A stretch of DNA of 64,000 nucleotides from Coxiella-like endosymbiont (GCF_024730665.1 NZ_CP084737.1:372001-436000), one strand, 5' to 3'; shown: positions 21,382-33,119, numbered from the stretch's first letter. The notes: a model not told the origin generated them from the letters alone. Program-made: numbers and translations.

Positions 21382-22563
21382 TTAATTTTCTTCCACAAAA
21401 TAAGGACGTATGAATAAAAGATTTACCACCAAATAAATTAATCCCAACGCAAAAACAGCTAGTGAAAACGGTATTGAATTGTGTGTTTCTAAAAGAACAG
21501 CCAATGAACAGATAAAAGAAGAGGTAACTAATATTAACGACCCCCACAAAGAACTTACTGTCCCTGAAGCACCAGGAAACAAACTAATGGCTCTAATAAA
21601 ACCATTCGGCTGAACCCATCCGTAAGCCAGATAAATAAGGAGTATAGGAAACGAGATGGTGACCCAATTCATTCCATAAAAAATGGCTAAGAGTACACTA
21701 ATTAAACCACCTATATTCACTGTGATTAGTCCTGTTAACATCACATTCTTTAAAGAAAATTCCTTAATAACCCAATTATTGGAAAGGCACCCTATAAAAT
21801 AAGCTAAGCCTATAAGTAAAGCGATATGACCATAAAATACGGCGGTATGTCCCAAAATAGTTTGGATCATATAAGGAGCAACGATGTTAAAAATAACAGA
21901 TACTGAAGAGCCGAGCGAGATGGTTATAGCTATCATCACGAACAAACGATGCCTGAGGATCTGCAGTACATTTTTTGCATGGATGTTAAAAATAAAAGGA
22001 GTACACTCCAGAATTGTTTCAGGCAGGAAAAAATAAATTAACAATAACAAAATAAATCCATAAATACACAAGAAATAAAAATTTGCTTGCCAGTTAAAAT
22101 AATGCTGTAAATAGCCACCAATCAATGGTGCGACGATAGGGCCTAGCGCCCATACAGCGGAAGCATTCCCTGTTATTTGTTTTAATGAAGAACCTTTAAA
22201 ACAGTCCATAATGATAGAGCGATAAATGGCTGCGGGCACGCCGGTAGTTAATCCTTGTAAAAAGCGAAAAGTGAGTAACATGCCGATATTAAAAGACATT
22301 GCGATACCGGCAGAAATAAGAACATAAATCATCATTCCAGCTAACAATAATCGACGTCGACCAAAGCTATCTGATAAGATGCCAAAAACAAATTGACCTA
22401 ATCCCAATCCTAATAAATAAACACTTAACGTTAATTTAACCAAAGACGTCTTCACAGCAAAATGGTGAGTAATAGCAGGTAATGAAGGTGTATAAATGTC
22501 AATACCCACTCCACTTAAAGGTGCCATGAGCAATATAATGAAAACTAAAAAATCTTTATTCAA
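21382..22563 (-). CDS. Bcr/CflA family multidrug efflux transporter (MFS)
   Basis: About 393 residues with twelve hydrophobic segments, drug:H+ antiporter type. Visible motifs are the MFS motif A between segments 2 and 3 (GILSDSFGRRRLLLAG), DIYTPSLPAI in the first segment, which is typical of Bcr/CflA, and motif C-like GPIVAPLIGGYL in segment 5. The longest frame begins at GTG 22656, but the first 31 residues are unlike the family. TTG 22563, just before NKDFLVFIILLMAP, fits better. No good ribosome binding site is visible, so the start is uncertain. The frame is intact. Confidence 0.82.
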   Translation of the reverse strand: MNKDFLVFIILLMAPLSGVGIDIYTPSLPAITHHFAVKTSLVKLTLSVYLLGLGLGQFVFGILSDSFGRRRLLLAGMMIYVLISAGIAMSFNIGMLLTFRFLQGLTTGVPAAIYRSIIMDCFKGSSLKQITGNASAVWALGPIVAPLIGGYLQHYFNWQANFYFLCIYGFILLLLIYFFLPETILECTPFIFNIHAKNVLQILRHRLFVMIAITISLGSSVSVIFNIVAPYMIQTILGHTAVFYGHIALLIGLAYFIGCLSNNWVIKEFSLKNVMLTGLITVNIGGLISVLLAIFYGMNWVTISFPILLIYLAYGWVQPNGFIRAISLFPGASGTVSSLWGSLILVTSSFICSLAVLLETHNSIPFSLAVFALGLIYLVVNLLFIRPYFVEEN

Positions 22564-22659
22564 AACGATAGACTCGCAAATTGTTACTTTTATACCAACC
22601 GAAAAAGTGTGAAAGATAAGCGTCGAAGGTTTACGGGCGCAACCGTGAAGCAGCACAAT

Positions 22660-23352
22660 GCAACTTCCCTCCTCCCGAGCCTCTACACCCGGAGACCCAG
22701 TCCCTTACACTGTGTTTGGAATGTCTAGGGTTGGAACTTTTTATTTTCTTATTTTTTTTATTTTCATTAAGTAAGAAGAATACCAATGAAGTCATTTAAA
22801 GTCGAACATTCTCACATTTAATTCTATGAAATTATAGCGTAATATTTTACAAGGCTATCAGAAAATTGGTTAATCGTGAGGACTGGAATTTTTACTTTTT
22901 TGCATGAACCAATCTGTTATTATGAAATATCACCCTTAATTTCTATAGGAATGAAAGAGGCAGCTCTTATAATTCGCCTTTAATTAAAATCGTGTCATAG
23001 GTGCCAATGGATTCATCTGATTAATTAGATGACATCCAATGGGTACGAATCGTTGGAAAAGTCAGTAATGGTGAGAAAAATTTAAAATGAAGACGCGAAA
23101 AAGAGCAGGACGCAGTTAATTCTCGATTTTCAATTGCCCGATATCTATGACCTGGAAGTGGCCAGAAGGCTCCTAGCCCTGATTAAAAATTAGTTAATCA
23201 CTGCTGCGATGAAAAGTGCTTTATCTATGGTTTGTTAGAATCTGGTGAAAAAGCTTGATAACAGAAAACAGTAACTCGATGCACTGGAACGGGCGCTTCT
23301 CGAATTATTTCTTACTTTTCTAAACCTTTGGGCAATATGTATTTTCTTGTTA
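22660..23352. other. Gap before uvrB with a possible response-regulator remnant
   Basis: About 690 bp without an intact gene. On the plus strand near 23113-23190 the translation LDFQLPDIYDLEVARRLLAL resembles the phospho-acceptor stretch of a receiver domain (L-D-x-Q-L-P-D-x-x-G-L-E), followed by a stop and frame changes. This is a weak resemblance over about 20 residues. Nothing else is recognisable. Confidence 0.3.
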
Positions 23353-25362
23353 TTACTTAACTTTTAAAAGCCACTTTTGGATCTGTTGGATTTTATCACG
23401 AACCATCGCTGCTTCTTCAAATTCTAAATTTCTCGCACGGCGATACATCTGTTCTTCCAATTTCCGAAAATGTTTTGACAATTTTTTCGGTGACATAGCA
23501 AGACACTCCGCTTTTTCTTCTGCCACCGCTTGCGTCTGGCTAATAAACGACCCTTTTTTATAAACACGCGCGACTTCAATAATTTCAATAATGGCTTTTT
23601 GAATGCTCTTCGGAGTAATATGGTATTTTTTATTATAGGCTTCCTGAACCTCTCGTCTTCTTTGCGCTTCATCTATTGCGCGCTTCATAGAATTGGTAAC
23701 GTGATCTGCATATAAAATAGCTTTACCGCGCACATTTCTCGCTGCACGTCCGATAGTTTGAATTAGGGAACGCTCGGAACGTAAAAAACCTTCTTTATCA
23801 GCATCTAAAATTGCAACCAAAGAAACTTCTGGAATATCTAATCCTTCGCGCAACAAATTAATTCCTATCAACATATCAAAAGTTCCAAGACGAAAATCCT
23901 GAATAATTTCTACGCGTTCTACTGTTTTAATACCAGAATGCAAATAACGTACGCGCACACCGTGCTCGGAAAAATATTCTGTTAAATCTTCTGCCATTCG
24001 TTTGGTTAACGTAGTTACTAAAACGCGCTCATGTTTGATGGCTCGCTTTTTAATTTCCGATAATAAATCGTCAACCTGAGTGGAAATTGGTCGCACTTCA
24101 ATTGCCGGATCTGTTAAGCCAGTCGGCCTCACTAACAATTCTACCACTTGACTGCTGCGTTTTTCTTCATAAGAACCAGGTGTCGCTGAAATAAAAATCA
24201 TCTGAGGAGACAATTTCTCAAATTCATCAAATCGCAATGGTCTATTATCAAGCGCTGAAGGCAAACGAAACCCGTATTCAACGAGAGTTTCTTTGCGCGT
24301 ACGATCCCCGCGATACATACTGCTTAGCTGTGGCACAGTTACGTGCGATTCGTCAATAATTAGGAGTGCATTTTTAGGTAAATAATCCATTAAAGTTGAC
24401 GGCGGCTCTCCTGCATTTCGACCTGATAAATAGAGAGAATAATTTTCAATAGCAGTGCAATAACCTAATTCTAAAATCATTTCTATATCAAAATTTGTCC
24501 GTTGCTCCAGGCGTTGACGTTCTACCAACTTATTAGTCTTTTCAAATTCAACCAATCTTTCTTTTAATTCAATTTTTATTTGATCAACAGTCAACAATAA
24601 TTTTTCTCTAGGCGTCACATAGTGCGTTTTTGGATAAATGGTCACTCGCGGCACTCGCCGTAACATCTCATGCGTCAGTGGATCGAAATAACTGATATTT
24701 TCAACCTCATCATCAAATAGCTCGATCCGCACCGCCTCTCGATTAGAATCTGCGGGATAAACGTCAATCACATCACCGTAAACCCGGTAAGTTGCCCGAT
24801 GTAGTTCTAAGTCATTTCGAGTATATTGCAACTCTGCTAAACGCCGTAATATTTTACGCTGGTCGATTCGATCACCTCGTGTTAAATGTAATAGCATCTT
24901 TAAATAAGAGCCAGGATTACCTAAACCATAAATTGCAGAAACAGTAGCAACAATAATGGTATCATAACGTTCTGTTAACGCTTTCGTTGCTGATAAACGC
25001 ATTTGCTCAATGTGTTCGTTAACCGAGGCATCTTTTTCGATATAGGTATCTGAACTAGGTATATAGGCTTCCGGCTGATAGTAATCGTAGTAAGAAACGA
25101 AGTATTCGACAGCATTTTCTGGGAAAAATTCGCGCATTTCTGAATAGACTTGCGCTGCTAGAGTCTTATTGGGTTCTAAAATAAGCGTAGTACGTTCAGA
25201 TTTTTCAATCACGCTAGCAACGGTGAATGTTTTTCCTGAACCAGTCACACCCAAAAGCGTCTGTGCTGTTAGGCCATTACTTAAGCCAGTAGTCAGTTTT
25301 GCTATCGCCTGAGGCTGATCTCCGCTAGGCTTAAATTTAGAGGTGAGTTTAAATTTTTTCAT
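23353..25362 (-). CDS. uvrB: Excinuclease ABC subunit B
   Basis: An intact 669-residue helicase-like subunit of nucleotide excision repair that receives damaged DNA from UvrA and recruits UvrC. Walker A (GVTGSGKT, residues 38-45), the beta-hairpin tyrosines ([10 protein letters not shown] near 92-101), the DESH Walker B box, helicase motifs V and VI ([23 protein letters not shown]) and the C-terminal UVR motif ([17 protein letters not shown]) are all present. Its length matches E. coli (673). The ATG has no clear Shine-Dalgarno sequence. Confidence 0.97.
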   Translation of the reverse strand: MKKFKLTSKFKPSGDQPQAIAKLTTGLSNGLTAQTLLGVTGSGKTFTVASVIEKSERTTLILEPNKTLAAQVYSEMREFFPENAVEYFVSYYDYYQPEAYIPSSDTYIEKDASVNEHIEQMRLSATKALTERYDTIIVATVSAIYGLGNPGSYLKMLLHLTRGDRIDQRKILRRLAELQYTRNDLELHRATYRVYGDVIDVYPADSNREAVRIELFDDEVENISYFDPLTHEMLRRVPRVTIYPKTHYVTPREKLLLTVDQIKIELKERLVEFEKTNKLVERQRLEQRTNFDIEMILELGYCTAIENYSLYLSGRNAGEPPSTLMDYLPKNALLIIDESHVTVPQLSSMYRGDRTRKETLVEYGFRLPSALDNRPLRFDEFEKLSPQMIFISATPGSYEEKRSSQVVELLVRPTGLTDPAIEVRPISTQVDDLLSEIKKRAIKHERVLVTTLTKRMAEDLTEYFSEHGVRVRYLHSGIKTVERVEIIQDFRLGTFDMLIGINLLREGLDIPEVSLVAILDADKEGFLRSERSLIQTIGRAARNVRGKAILYADHVTNSMKRAIDEAQRRREVQEAYNKKYHITPKSIQKAIIEIIEVARVYKKGSFISQTQAVAEEKAECLAMSPKKLSKHFRKLEEQMYRRARNLEFEEAAMVRDKIQQIQKWLLKVK

Positions 25363-25646
25363 CTAAATGTGTTCTTCGTCATTCTACAGTTTGACTGTGG
25401 GTAGTGCACCAAAAATAATAGTTGAGCCCATCTAATTCATTTTATCCTGCTTTAAAAATTGAGGAGATAACGTCAAAGGTGAGATCTCCGCAGATTTAAT
25501 AGATTGCGAACCTAATTGAATTGAATGATATTTTCTCTTAGATTGGATTGTTGACCAAATCACAAAACTATACCTTTCTAGAACTCCCATTGTTTACAAC
25601 TTTATTTTCCGTTACTCTAACCAAGCAGTCTCAAAGGAGCTTAAAC

Positions 25647-26831
25647 ATGAATGCTATTCTATCCACCAGAACCAAACAAATTGAACCTTCCGCTACTTTA
25701 GCCATTTCAGATTTAGCCCATGAATTAGAAAATCAAGGTCGTGATATAATTAGTCTTAGCGCTGGAGAACCCGATTTCGACACCCCAGATTTTATTAAAC
25801 AGTCCGCCATCCAAGCTATTTATGAAGGCTTCACTAAATATACCAACGTGGATGGTACCTCTGATTTAAAAGCGGCGATCGCTCATAAATTGAAGCGAGA
25901 TAATCAGCTAGACTATGAACTCAATGAAATTATTGTAAGCAACGGCGCGAAGCAATCGATTTATAATGCTTTCATGGCGATACTTAATTCAGGTGATGAA
26001 GCTATCATTCCAGCCCCTTATTGGGTAAGTTACCCTCCAATGGCAGAAATGGCAGAAGCAAAGCCGGTGATTATTCAAACAAAGATTACGAAAAATTTCA
26101 AAATTATTCCTGAACAATTATCAAAAGCCATCACAGAAAAAACGCGTTTATTAATTTTAAACAGCCCAAGTAATCCTTCTGGCATTGCTTATTCAAAAAA
26201 TGAATTAAAGGCTCTAGCAGATGTCTTGCTGCAGCATCCGCAGATTTTAGTTCTTTCGGATGACATTTATGAATACATTTTGTGGGGCCAAAATCGTTTC
26301 GTCAATATAGTTAACGTTTGTCCTGAACTACAGGAACGTACAATCGTTGTTAATGGCGTCTCAAAGGCCTACGCAATGACTGGATGGCGAATTGGTTATG
26401 CTGCTGCTTCTAAAAGCATCGTTCAGGCAATGAAAAAAATCCAATCACAAAGCACTTCTTCTCCAAATTCGATTGCTCAAGTAGCTGCTACTAGTGCGTT
26501 AGGCCATGAACACCAAGATTTTAATTATATGTATGAAGCATACAAATCCAGACACGATTTCGTGCTTTCAACTCTGAATAAAATGGAAGGTATACATTAC
26601 ATTCCAGCAGATGGTACGTTCTATCTTTTTCCAAATGTCTCAGCGACAATACAACGACTTGGATTAAAGTCCGATATTGAACTCTCCACTTATTTATTAG
26701 ATAAAATCAATGTGGCAGTGGTACCCGGTAGTGCTTTCGGGTTTAAAGGCTACATTCGTCTTTCTTATGCTACGAGTATGGAAAAATTAATCAAAGCAAT
26801 GGACAGATTAGCAACGGTATTCGATCAATAG
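25647..26831 (+). CDS. aspB: Aspartate aminotransferase (class I PLP aminotransferase)
   Basis: A 394-residue fold-type I aminotransferase that interconverts aspartate and oxaloacetate with glutamate. Motifs: SLSAGEPDFDTP near residue 37, Asn174 region NSPSNPSG, the PLP-contacting Asp-x-x-Tyr (DDIYEY near 205-210) and Lys240 in SKAYAMTGWRIGYAA. It is of the thermophile-type (Ib) subgroup. An open frame extends upstream to 25548, but ATG 25647 has AAAGGAG 6-7 bp upstream and begins at the homology (MNAILSTRTKQIEPS). The tRNA-Asn gene follows 54 bp downstream. Confidence 0.92.
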   Translation: MNAILSTRTKQIEPSATLAISDLAHELENQGRDIISLSAGEPDFDTPDFIKQSAIQAIYEGFTKYTNVDGTSDLKAAIAHKLKRDNQLDYELNEIIVSNGAKQSIYNAFMAILNSGDEAIIPAPYWVSYPPMAEMAEAKPVIIQTKITKNFKIIPEQLSKAITEKTRLLILNSPSNPSGIAYSKNELKALADVLLQHPQILVLSDDIYEYILWGQNRFVNIVNVCPELQERTIVVNGVSKAYAMTGWRIGYAAASKSIVQAMKKIQSQSTSSPNSIAQVAATSALGHEHQDFNYMYEAYKSRHDFVLSTLNKMEGIHYIPADGTFYLFPNVSATIQRLGLKSDIELSTYLLDKINVAVVPGSAFGFKGYIRLSYATSMEKLIKAMDRLATVFDQ

Positions 26832-26885
26832 TTCAGTTGATTCTCAGTGCATTGATCGTTAACATACAGCTTCTTTCCATCGTAC

Positions 26886-26961
26886 TCCTCGGTAGCTCAG
26901 TAGGTAGAGCAGGTGACTGTTAATCACTTTGTCGGGGGTTCAAATCCCTCCCGAGGAGCCA
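26886..26961 (+). tRNA. tRNA-Asn (anticodon GTT)
   Basis: A 76-nt cloverleaf. The acceptor arms TCCTCGG and CCGAGGA pair fully; the discriminator G and an encoded CCA follow. The D arm (GCTC...GAGC), the anticodon arm (GGTGA / TCACT around CTGTTAA, anticodon GTT) and the T arm (GGGGG TTCAAAT CCCTC) are all present. The final A is also the first base of a 23-bp inverted repeat. Confidence 0.97.
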
Positions 26962-27043
26962 ATTGAAAGAGTAGCTGGTTAATATAACTATTTTATTTTA
27001 TTACTATTTCTATAACTTAGATTAACCAGCTACTCTTTCAATT
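26961..27043. repeat. 23-bp perfect inverted repeat abutting tRNA-Asn
   Basis: Arms 26961-26983 and 27021-27043 are exact reverse complements, with a 37-base AT-rich spacer. The left arm begins at the last base of the tRNA. It could act as a transcription end signal or processing hairpin, though no T-run follows the right arm. Confidence 0.9.
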
Positions 27044-27998
27044 GAATCATGCTCAAGCCTTAAAGGATTTTTACACAGGATATTAGGATTAATATTGTAC
27101 TAAGTGAAACGCATTTCAAAATTAAATTCATCAACTCAATTAAAATTAAATTTTTAATCTCTATTGGCCAATAATGCATTGTAATTCTCTCCAATTTATG
27201 TGTCCTTAAAATCTTACCGATTTTCATTAAGAAACGACGCCGATCGTAAACGACTCCAAACGCGCGACCCAATCATCTGAACCCACACATCCATACCAGC
27301 ACAAAATTGAGTGCTTACTGACTATTATTGTGTAAAGGGTAATGTAGACTATTACAGATTACGTTTTAGAATAGAATGAAAATAATGTTAGTTGTTTGGA
27401 TATGAAGTCGTTCTAGTTAAGAAAACCTATCTGCTTTAAGCGAACAAATTTTACGATGAACATGTGGAAATCGTTAGTTTTTAGCGGGCTCCTGATGTGT
27501 ATACTTTCGTTTTTTGTTAATTATGTTTATGTATTATTTTTGCGATATTAGTCTAGACGTTTGATAGCGATAAAAAATATGTTCTAACATGCGCTGCTCA
27601 GGCCTGCCACTTTTGAATGCGGTGACTAGCCTAGATAGTCATAGATCATTTATCCAGTCTTTGAAAGCTTTTAGATTAAGATCGTATTTAACCCCTTTTA
27701 ATAAACAACATCTTCTGTAACGACCCACCTGAAACCAGACATTGAGTGGCATTGCGATCAGCAATCAAGCTGATATTAGTAAAATAAAAGGATCATTACC
27801 GCGATGGTCTCGCTACCATTTATCAGCGTGATACCACAACAATAAAATAGATAATTAGAACAAACTAGGGCTAAAGCCATTGAAAAAGGAAAGAAGGTGA
27901 TTAATACCCGTCACTTCCTCAAATGTCACAATGGCACTTACCATATGGTGAAAACTCATCCCTATTGCGACTCTCTATACTCTATATATAAAAATAGC
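27044..27998. other. Gene-poor gap between tRNA-Asn and dnaE
   Basis: About 950 bp with no intact gene. Near 27870-27990 a plus-strand frame gives AKAIEKGKKVINTRHFLKC and YHMVKTHPYCDSLYSIYK, which look like the end of a decayed gene and run into the dnaE 3' end. A minus-strand frame at 27060-27272 has no support. I cannot name either. Confidence 0.4.
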
Positions 27999-30900
27999 CT
28001 AATATTCAAATTCTACTTTTTCATTACTACACAATTGACTAAGACGATTTAATAATTCACTGCTAGGTTTAATTTTCCAAGCATCTCCTAAAACAAGCTC
28101 AGCAGCAGCAGTTTCACTTTGATAAGCAATAGCAATCGAACATTGTCCTCCGACATAAGATTCGATGGCAGAAGGGAGTTGAGCAAGGAGATGGTCAACC
28201 TCCTTGCCATCCACCCGAATAAGCAATCGTTTAACCATCTGCTCACGTGCCTGATTTAACGTCATTAACGTATTAGCTACCAACCTGTAACTGCCGGTAT
28301 AATCGTCTCTCTCTACTGAACCATGAACGACTAAAATAACATTATCATCCAAATCCGCAGCGACCTTTTGATATAAATTACTAAACAAAGTGGTCTCAAT
28401 TCGCCCAGTCCGATCCTCAAGAACAAGCACCGCCATGCGTTTTCCACTACGTGTCACTATGGTACGTATCCCCATCATTATGCCTGCAACGACAATAACG
28501 CTCTCAGAAATATTCAATTGACTAATAGCTACCGCTCCAGCAGCTTTGATTTCCTTTTCGTAAGAATCCAAAGGATGACCAGTAACATATAACCCCAACG
28601 TTTCCTTTTCTCCTTTCAAACGTTCGGCAGTACCCCACTCAGACTTTATAATGTATGACTCAAAAATTTCTTTCTCAGATTCGTTGCCGAATAAATCATG
28701 TTGGCCCAACTCTTCATTTCTATTTTTTTGTTCTGCCGATTGAAGCGCCAGCTTTAATGACTTGCTTAAAGACGCACGCGAAATATTAAAGTCATCCATC
28801 GCTCCTGAGCGAATTAAGGGATCTAATACACGCCGATTTACTTTACGCAAATCCACACGATGACAAAAATCAAAAAGCCCTTGAAATTTACCTTTCATAT
28901 CGCGACATGCCACGATATGTAAAGCAGCCACTTCGCCAACCCCCTTAATCGCTCCCAATCCGTATTCAATCTGCCCTTTAGCATTAACCGTAAAATAATA
29001 GTGCCCTTGATTAATAGTCGGCGGTAATATTTCTAAACCCATATTACGAGATTCGTGAATAAAACTAACTACCTTATCGATGTTATCCATATCAGACGAT
29101 AAAACCGCTGCCATAAATTCCGCAGGATAGTGGGCTTTCAGCCACGCTGTTTGATAAGCAATGAATGCATAAGCAGCAGAGTGCGATTTGTTAAAACCAT
29201 ATCCTGAAAATTTTTCGATTAAATTAAAAATTTGAGTTGCTAAATTTTCATTTATTCCTCGCACCTTGGTGCCTTGCATAAAGACGGCGCGTTGCTTCGC
29301 CATTTCTTTGGGTTTCTTTTTTCCCATGGCGTGCCGCAAAACATCTGCAGCGCCTAAAGAATAACCTGCTAATATCTGCGCAATTTGCATTACTTGCTCT
29401 TGATAAAGAATTACACCATAAGTAGAACGTAAAATCGGTTCTAAATCTGAGTGAAGATAATGCACCGCTTGTTCACCATGCTTACAAGCAATAAATGTAT
29501 CTACCATCCCAGACTGCAAAGGCCCAGGTCGAAATAAAGCAAGCAACGCCATGATATCGGCAAAACTGTCAGGCTGAAGCCGGTGAATTAATTCTTTCAT
29601 ACCCCGAGATTCCAATTGAAATACAGCGGTAGTCGCACAACTTTTGAGAAGTGCATATGTTTTTTCATCCCATAATGGAATGGTGTTAATATCAAGCAGT
29701 GATTCATTTTGTGCTTTTCTTTTAGCATTAATATTTTGTACTGCCCGATCGACAATGGTTAACGTACGTAAACCTAAAAAATCAAATTTAACCAAGCCAA
29801 TCGCTTCGACATCATCTTTATCAAATTGTGTCACCAGATGGTCACTATCAGGTTCGGAATACAACGGGATAAAGTCAGTTAATTGAGTTGGTGAAATGAC
29901 TACACCGCCGGCATGCTTACTTGCATTGCGTGTAAGACCTTCTAATTTCATCGCGAGATCAATAAGGTTTTTTACCTGGTCATCTTCTGCATATCGCTTA
30001 GCCAGCATTGCCTCTCGTTCAAGTCCTTTTTCTAGTGTCATGCCTAATTCAAATGGCAGTAGTTTGGCAACCTTATCAACATAACTATAAGCTAAACCTA
30101 GCACACGACCAACATCTCGTAATACGGCACGCGCCGCCATCGTGCCATAAGTAATAATCTGAGCTACTGCTTCACGCCCATAACGTTTTGCTACGTAATT
30201 AATAACGCGATCGCGACCTTCGACGCAAAAATCAATGTCAAAATCAGGCATAGAAACGCGTTCTAAATTCAAAAAGCGTTCAAATAGCAATTCATGTTCT
30301 AACGGATCTAATTCAGTTATACCTAACGAATAAGCTACCAACGACCCCGCACCAGAACCTCGTCCAGGGCCAACGGGAATATGATGCTGTTTTGCCCATG
30401 CAACAAAATCTGACACAATTAAAAAATAATCTGCAAATCCCATTTTAATAATAACAGTAATTTCAGTTTCTAAGCGATCGTCATAAATCTTTCTTGAAAA
30501 TTTTTCTTTTGCTTTTGGTCCAGCAAAACGTTTTTCCAATCCTTCTTTAACTTGCTGACGAAAATAATCTTCAATGGTTAAATGAACAGGCACAGGGAAT
30601 CGAGGCAAAAATATTTCGCCGAGCTTTACCTGAACATTACAACGTTTGGCAATTTCAATAGTATTTTCTAATGCTTCAGGAATATCTGAAAAAAGTGCCT
30701 CCATTTCTTCAGCGTTTTTTAAATATTGCTGATCACTATAAGCACGGGGTCGATTAGCATCTTCTAATAAATAACCTTGATGAATGCATACTCGCGCTTC
30801 ATGCGCTTCAAAATCTGATTGATATAAGAAGCGAACATCATTGGTGGCGACGACGGGGGCATCGTAGGCTAACGCCAATTGAACGGCGTCATAAATGTAA

Positions 30901-31423
30901 TCTTCTTCTTGTTCCCGATCAGTGCGCTGTAATTCAAGGTAAAAGCTGTCAGGAAAATAGTCTAACCAACGACTTAAACGTTCTCCCGCTAGAGGATAAC
31001 GATTTTGTAACAAGGCTTGGCCAACATCGCCACGACGCCCCCCGATAAAATAATCAGTCCACCTCTTGCCTCTACTAACCATTCCCAACGAATTAATGCT
31101 TGATTACGAGCCCGACCTTCGATATAGGAACGAGATAATAATTGGATAAGATGATGAAGACCAATGGAATTTTGACAAAGGGCAGTCAGACGGAATATTG
31201 TATCACCTTCAACTAATAACAATTCAGAACCGATAATGGGTTTGATTCCTTTATTAAACGAAGCACGATAAAATTTAACGAGAGCAAAAAGATTGACTTC
31301 GTCAGTCAATGCAACCGCGGACATTTTTAAATCGGCAACACGTTGCAATAATTGATCGATACGTACCACGCTGTCGACAATTGAATATTCACTGTGAACA
31401 GCTAAATGAATAAATGAATTCAT
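27999..31423 (-). pseudogene. dnaE: DNA polymerase III alpha subunit, frame-broken near the N-terminus
   Basis: The replicative polymerase catalytic subunit. The first piece (from ATG 31423, MNSFIHLAVHSEYSIVDS) is the start of the PHP domain. The second piece, about 1,000 codons, carries the polymerase core with the catalytic PDFDIDFC motif, GPGRGSGAGSLVAY, the helix-hairpin-helix region, the OB domain and C-terminus. Together they give about 1,140 residues, the normal length. The frames meet at LSGGRRGDVGQALL, in a G6 run (C6 at 31038-31043) where one more G is needed. Since no other alpha subunit is in the window and this enzyme is indispensable, either the base is missing only in the assembly or the frame is rescued. 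Confidence 0.93.
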
Positions 31424-31445
31424 TAGTTATGCCCCATTTCTTATA

Positions 31446-31503
31446 TTACCTTCGTAATCTAGCGATTTGACCGAATATTCAATTTGCTAGATTACGAAGG
31501 TAA
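31446..31503. repeat. 18-bp perfect inverted repeat between ddl and dnaE
   Basis: Arms 31446-31463 and 31486-31503 are exact reverse complements, with a 22-base spacer. The right arm includes the last codons and stop of ddl. The left arm lies 23 bp upstream of the dnaE ATG. It may end ddl transcription or shape the dnaE leader. No T-run follows. Confidence 0.88.
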
Positions 31504-32595
31504 GCCGTAACAACGTATTAATTTTTTCTGTTCTCGGTAACGTTCTAAAGCTAACTCAATTAATTGATCTAATAAATCACGACAAGGTAATCCTGTCGCT
31601 TCCCACATTTTTGGATACATACTAATATCCGTAAATCCAGGAATAGTATTAATCTCATTAATCATTAATTCATTTTTATTTGATATAAAAAAATCTACCC
31701 GTGCCATCCCAGAACAATGCACCGTCTTAAAAGCGTCGACTGACATTTGTTGAATGCGTTTAATCATTATCTCAGGTAAATCGACTGAAGTTAGTGTAGT
31801 TGCTCCATTGGGGTCAATATATTTTGCTTCGTAAGAATAGTAATCATGATGACGAATAATTATCTCCCCAGGCAAAGAAGCCTTCGGATTTCTATTGCCT
31901 AATACAGCACATTCAATCTCCCGTCCGAGAATACGTGGTTCGATGATAAGACGATCATCATAAGTAAAAACCATTTTAATAGCTTCTTTAAATTCACTCT
32001 CTGTTTTTATTGGCAATATGCCCACTGATGAACCCAAACTGGCGGCTTTAACAAAAATTTCTAGTGTATGCCATGTAGCGGTTAATTTTTGATATAAACC
32101 TTCCCACACATCTGATGGAAAAAGCGTATACCAATCAACTACTGGGATACCAGCTGTTCTCAATAAACTTTTAGTAATGTCCTTTCCCATACAGATGGCA
32201 GAACTTTGCACATCAGCTCCTACATAAGGCAGACTCAAAAGCTCAAAGAACCCTTGTAATACACCATCTTCCCCTTGAGTTCCGTGTACCATTGGAAAAA
32301 TACAATCTACTGGATAGTTTCCGCTATTCAACTTCCATAACTGTTTCAGCCCACCCAACGTTATTGTAATTGGCAGTGCCAACCCCGCCTCAACTAAATA
32401 TTCTAAATCACGATTCAAAAATGCTTCTGATTTATCAATTAGATACCATTTACCCTGTCGATCAATAAACACTACAGAAATGACATACTTATTAGTATCT
32501 AAAGTCGCGATAACATTTCTTGCCGATTGAATTGAAACTTCATGTTCGGTTGATTTTCCTCCACAACATACTAGAATATTTAGTTTTTTAGTCAC
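31492..32595 (-). CDS. ddl: D-alanine--D-alanine ligase
   Basis: A 367-residue ATP-grasp enzyme that makes the D-Ala-D-Ala dipeptide for peptidoglycan. The N-terminal GGKSTEHEVSIQSA, the FPMVHGTQGEDGVLQGFFELL substrate motif, the ATP-grasp lid (KAASLGSSVGI), and the metal-binding RVDFF ... INEINTIPGFTDISMYPKMW end are all present. It starts with GTG 32595 behind a weak purine stretch. Its final codons lie inside an inverted repeat, so the last few residues may be altered relative to relatives. Intact frame. Confidence 0.94.
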   Translation of the reverse strand: MTKKLNILVCCGGKSTEHEVSIQSARNVIATLDTNKYVISVVFIDRQGKWYLIDKSEAFLNRDLEYLVEAGLALPITITLGGLKQLWKLNSGNYPVDCIFPMVHGTQGEDGVLQGFFELLSLPYVGADVQSSAICMGKDITKSLLRTAGIPVVDWYTLFPSDVWEGLYQKLTATWHTLEIFVKAASLGSSVGILPIKTESEFKEAIKMVFTYDDRLIIEPRILGREIECAVLGNRNPKASLPGEIIIRHHDYYSYEAKYIDPNGATTLTSVDLPEIMIKRIQQMSVDAFKTVHCSGMARVDFFISNKNELMINEINTIPGFTDISMYPKMWEATGLPCRDLLDQLIELALERYREQKKLIRCYGLPS

Positions 32596-33119
32596 TTCTG
32601 CTTAAAGATATTCATGGCACGTAATTAGAGATGATAGGAAATCCATTCTTAATTTGCAAACTAAAAGAAAAGACGATATACCGTTGAAAGCATACGTTCT
32701 CGGCAGATTTAACACTAGCTTTAATTAACAACCCCTAAATGATGTGTGCAATGGCGCCACTAAGATAATGTAAGCATGTATAAATCAGTTCCCGCTTTTC
32801 CGACAATATTTCCTAGATCAGTTAGCTCACGAATCTGGTTTCCTAGGATTTAACCCACTGGAGCAATCAGCAATGGGAAACTCAAAGTCTTTTCGGGGGA
32901 TAGCATCGACATCCATTCCTGTTTTTACATTTATAACTAAAACATTGAATATGTCTACAAGTATTCTTAACAGCTTCTTTAAAAAACTATTATTCTAAAC
33001 GAGTACAGCCACTGTAATTAATAGTAGTAAGAATAAATTCTTCTTCTTTTAAACCATTCATTTCAACAATTTTATGTTCATCAGAGGACCTTAATGGAGT
33101 GTTTTAGTGTTCTTCTACT
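32596..33119. other. Gap between ddl and guaA, nothing recognised
   Basis: About 520 bp, stops in all frames, no RNA gene or clear terminator seen. Confidence 0.4.

Noticed and set aside
27060-27272. 70-codon minus-strand frame after tRNA-Asn
   Set aside because: No start signal or recognised motif, and it lies in eroded sequence.
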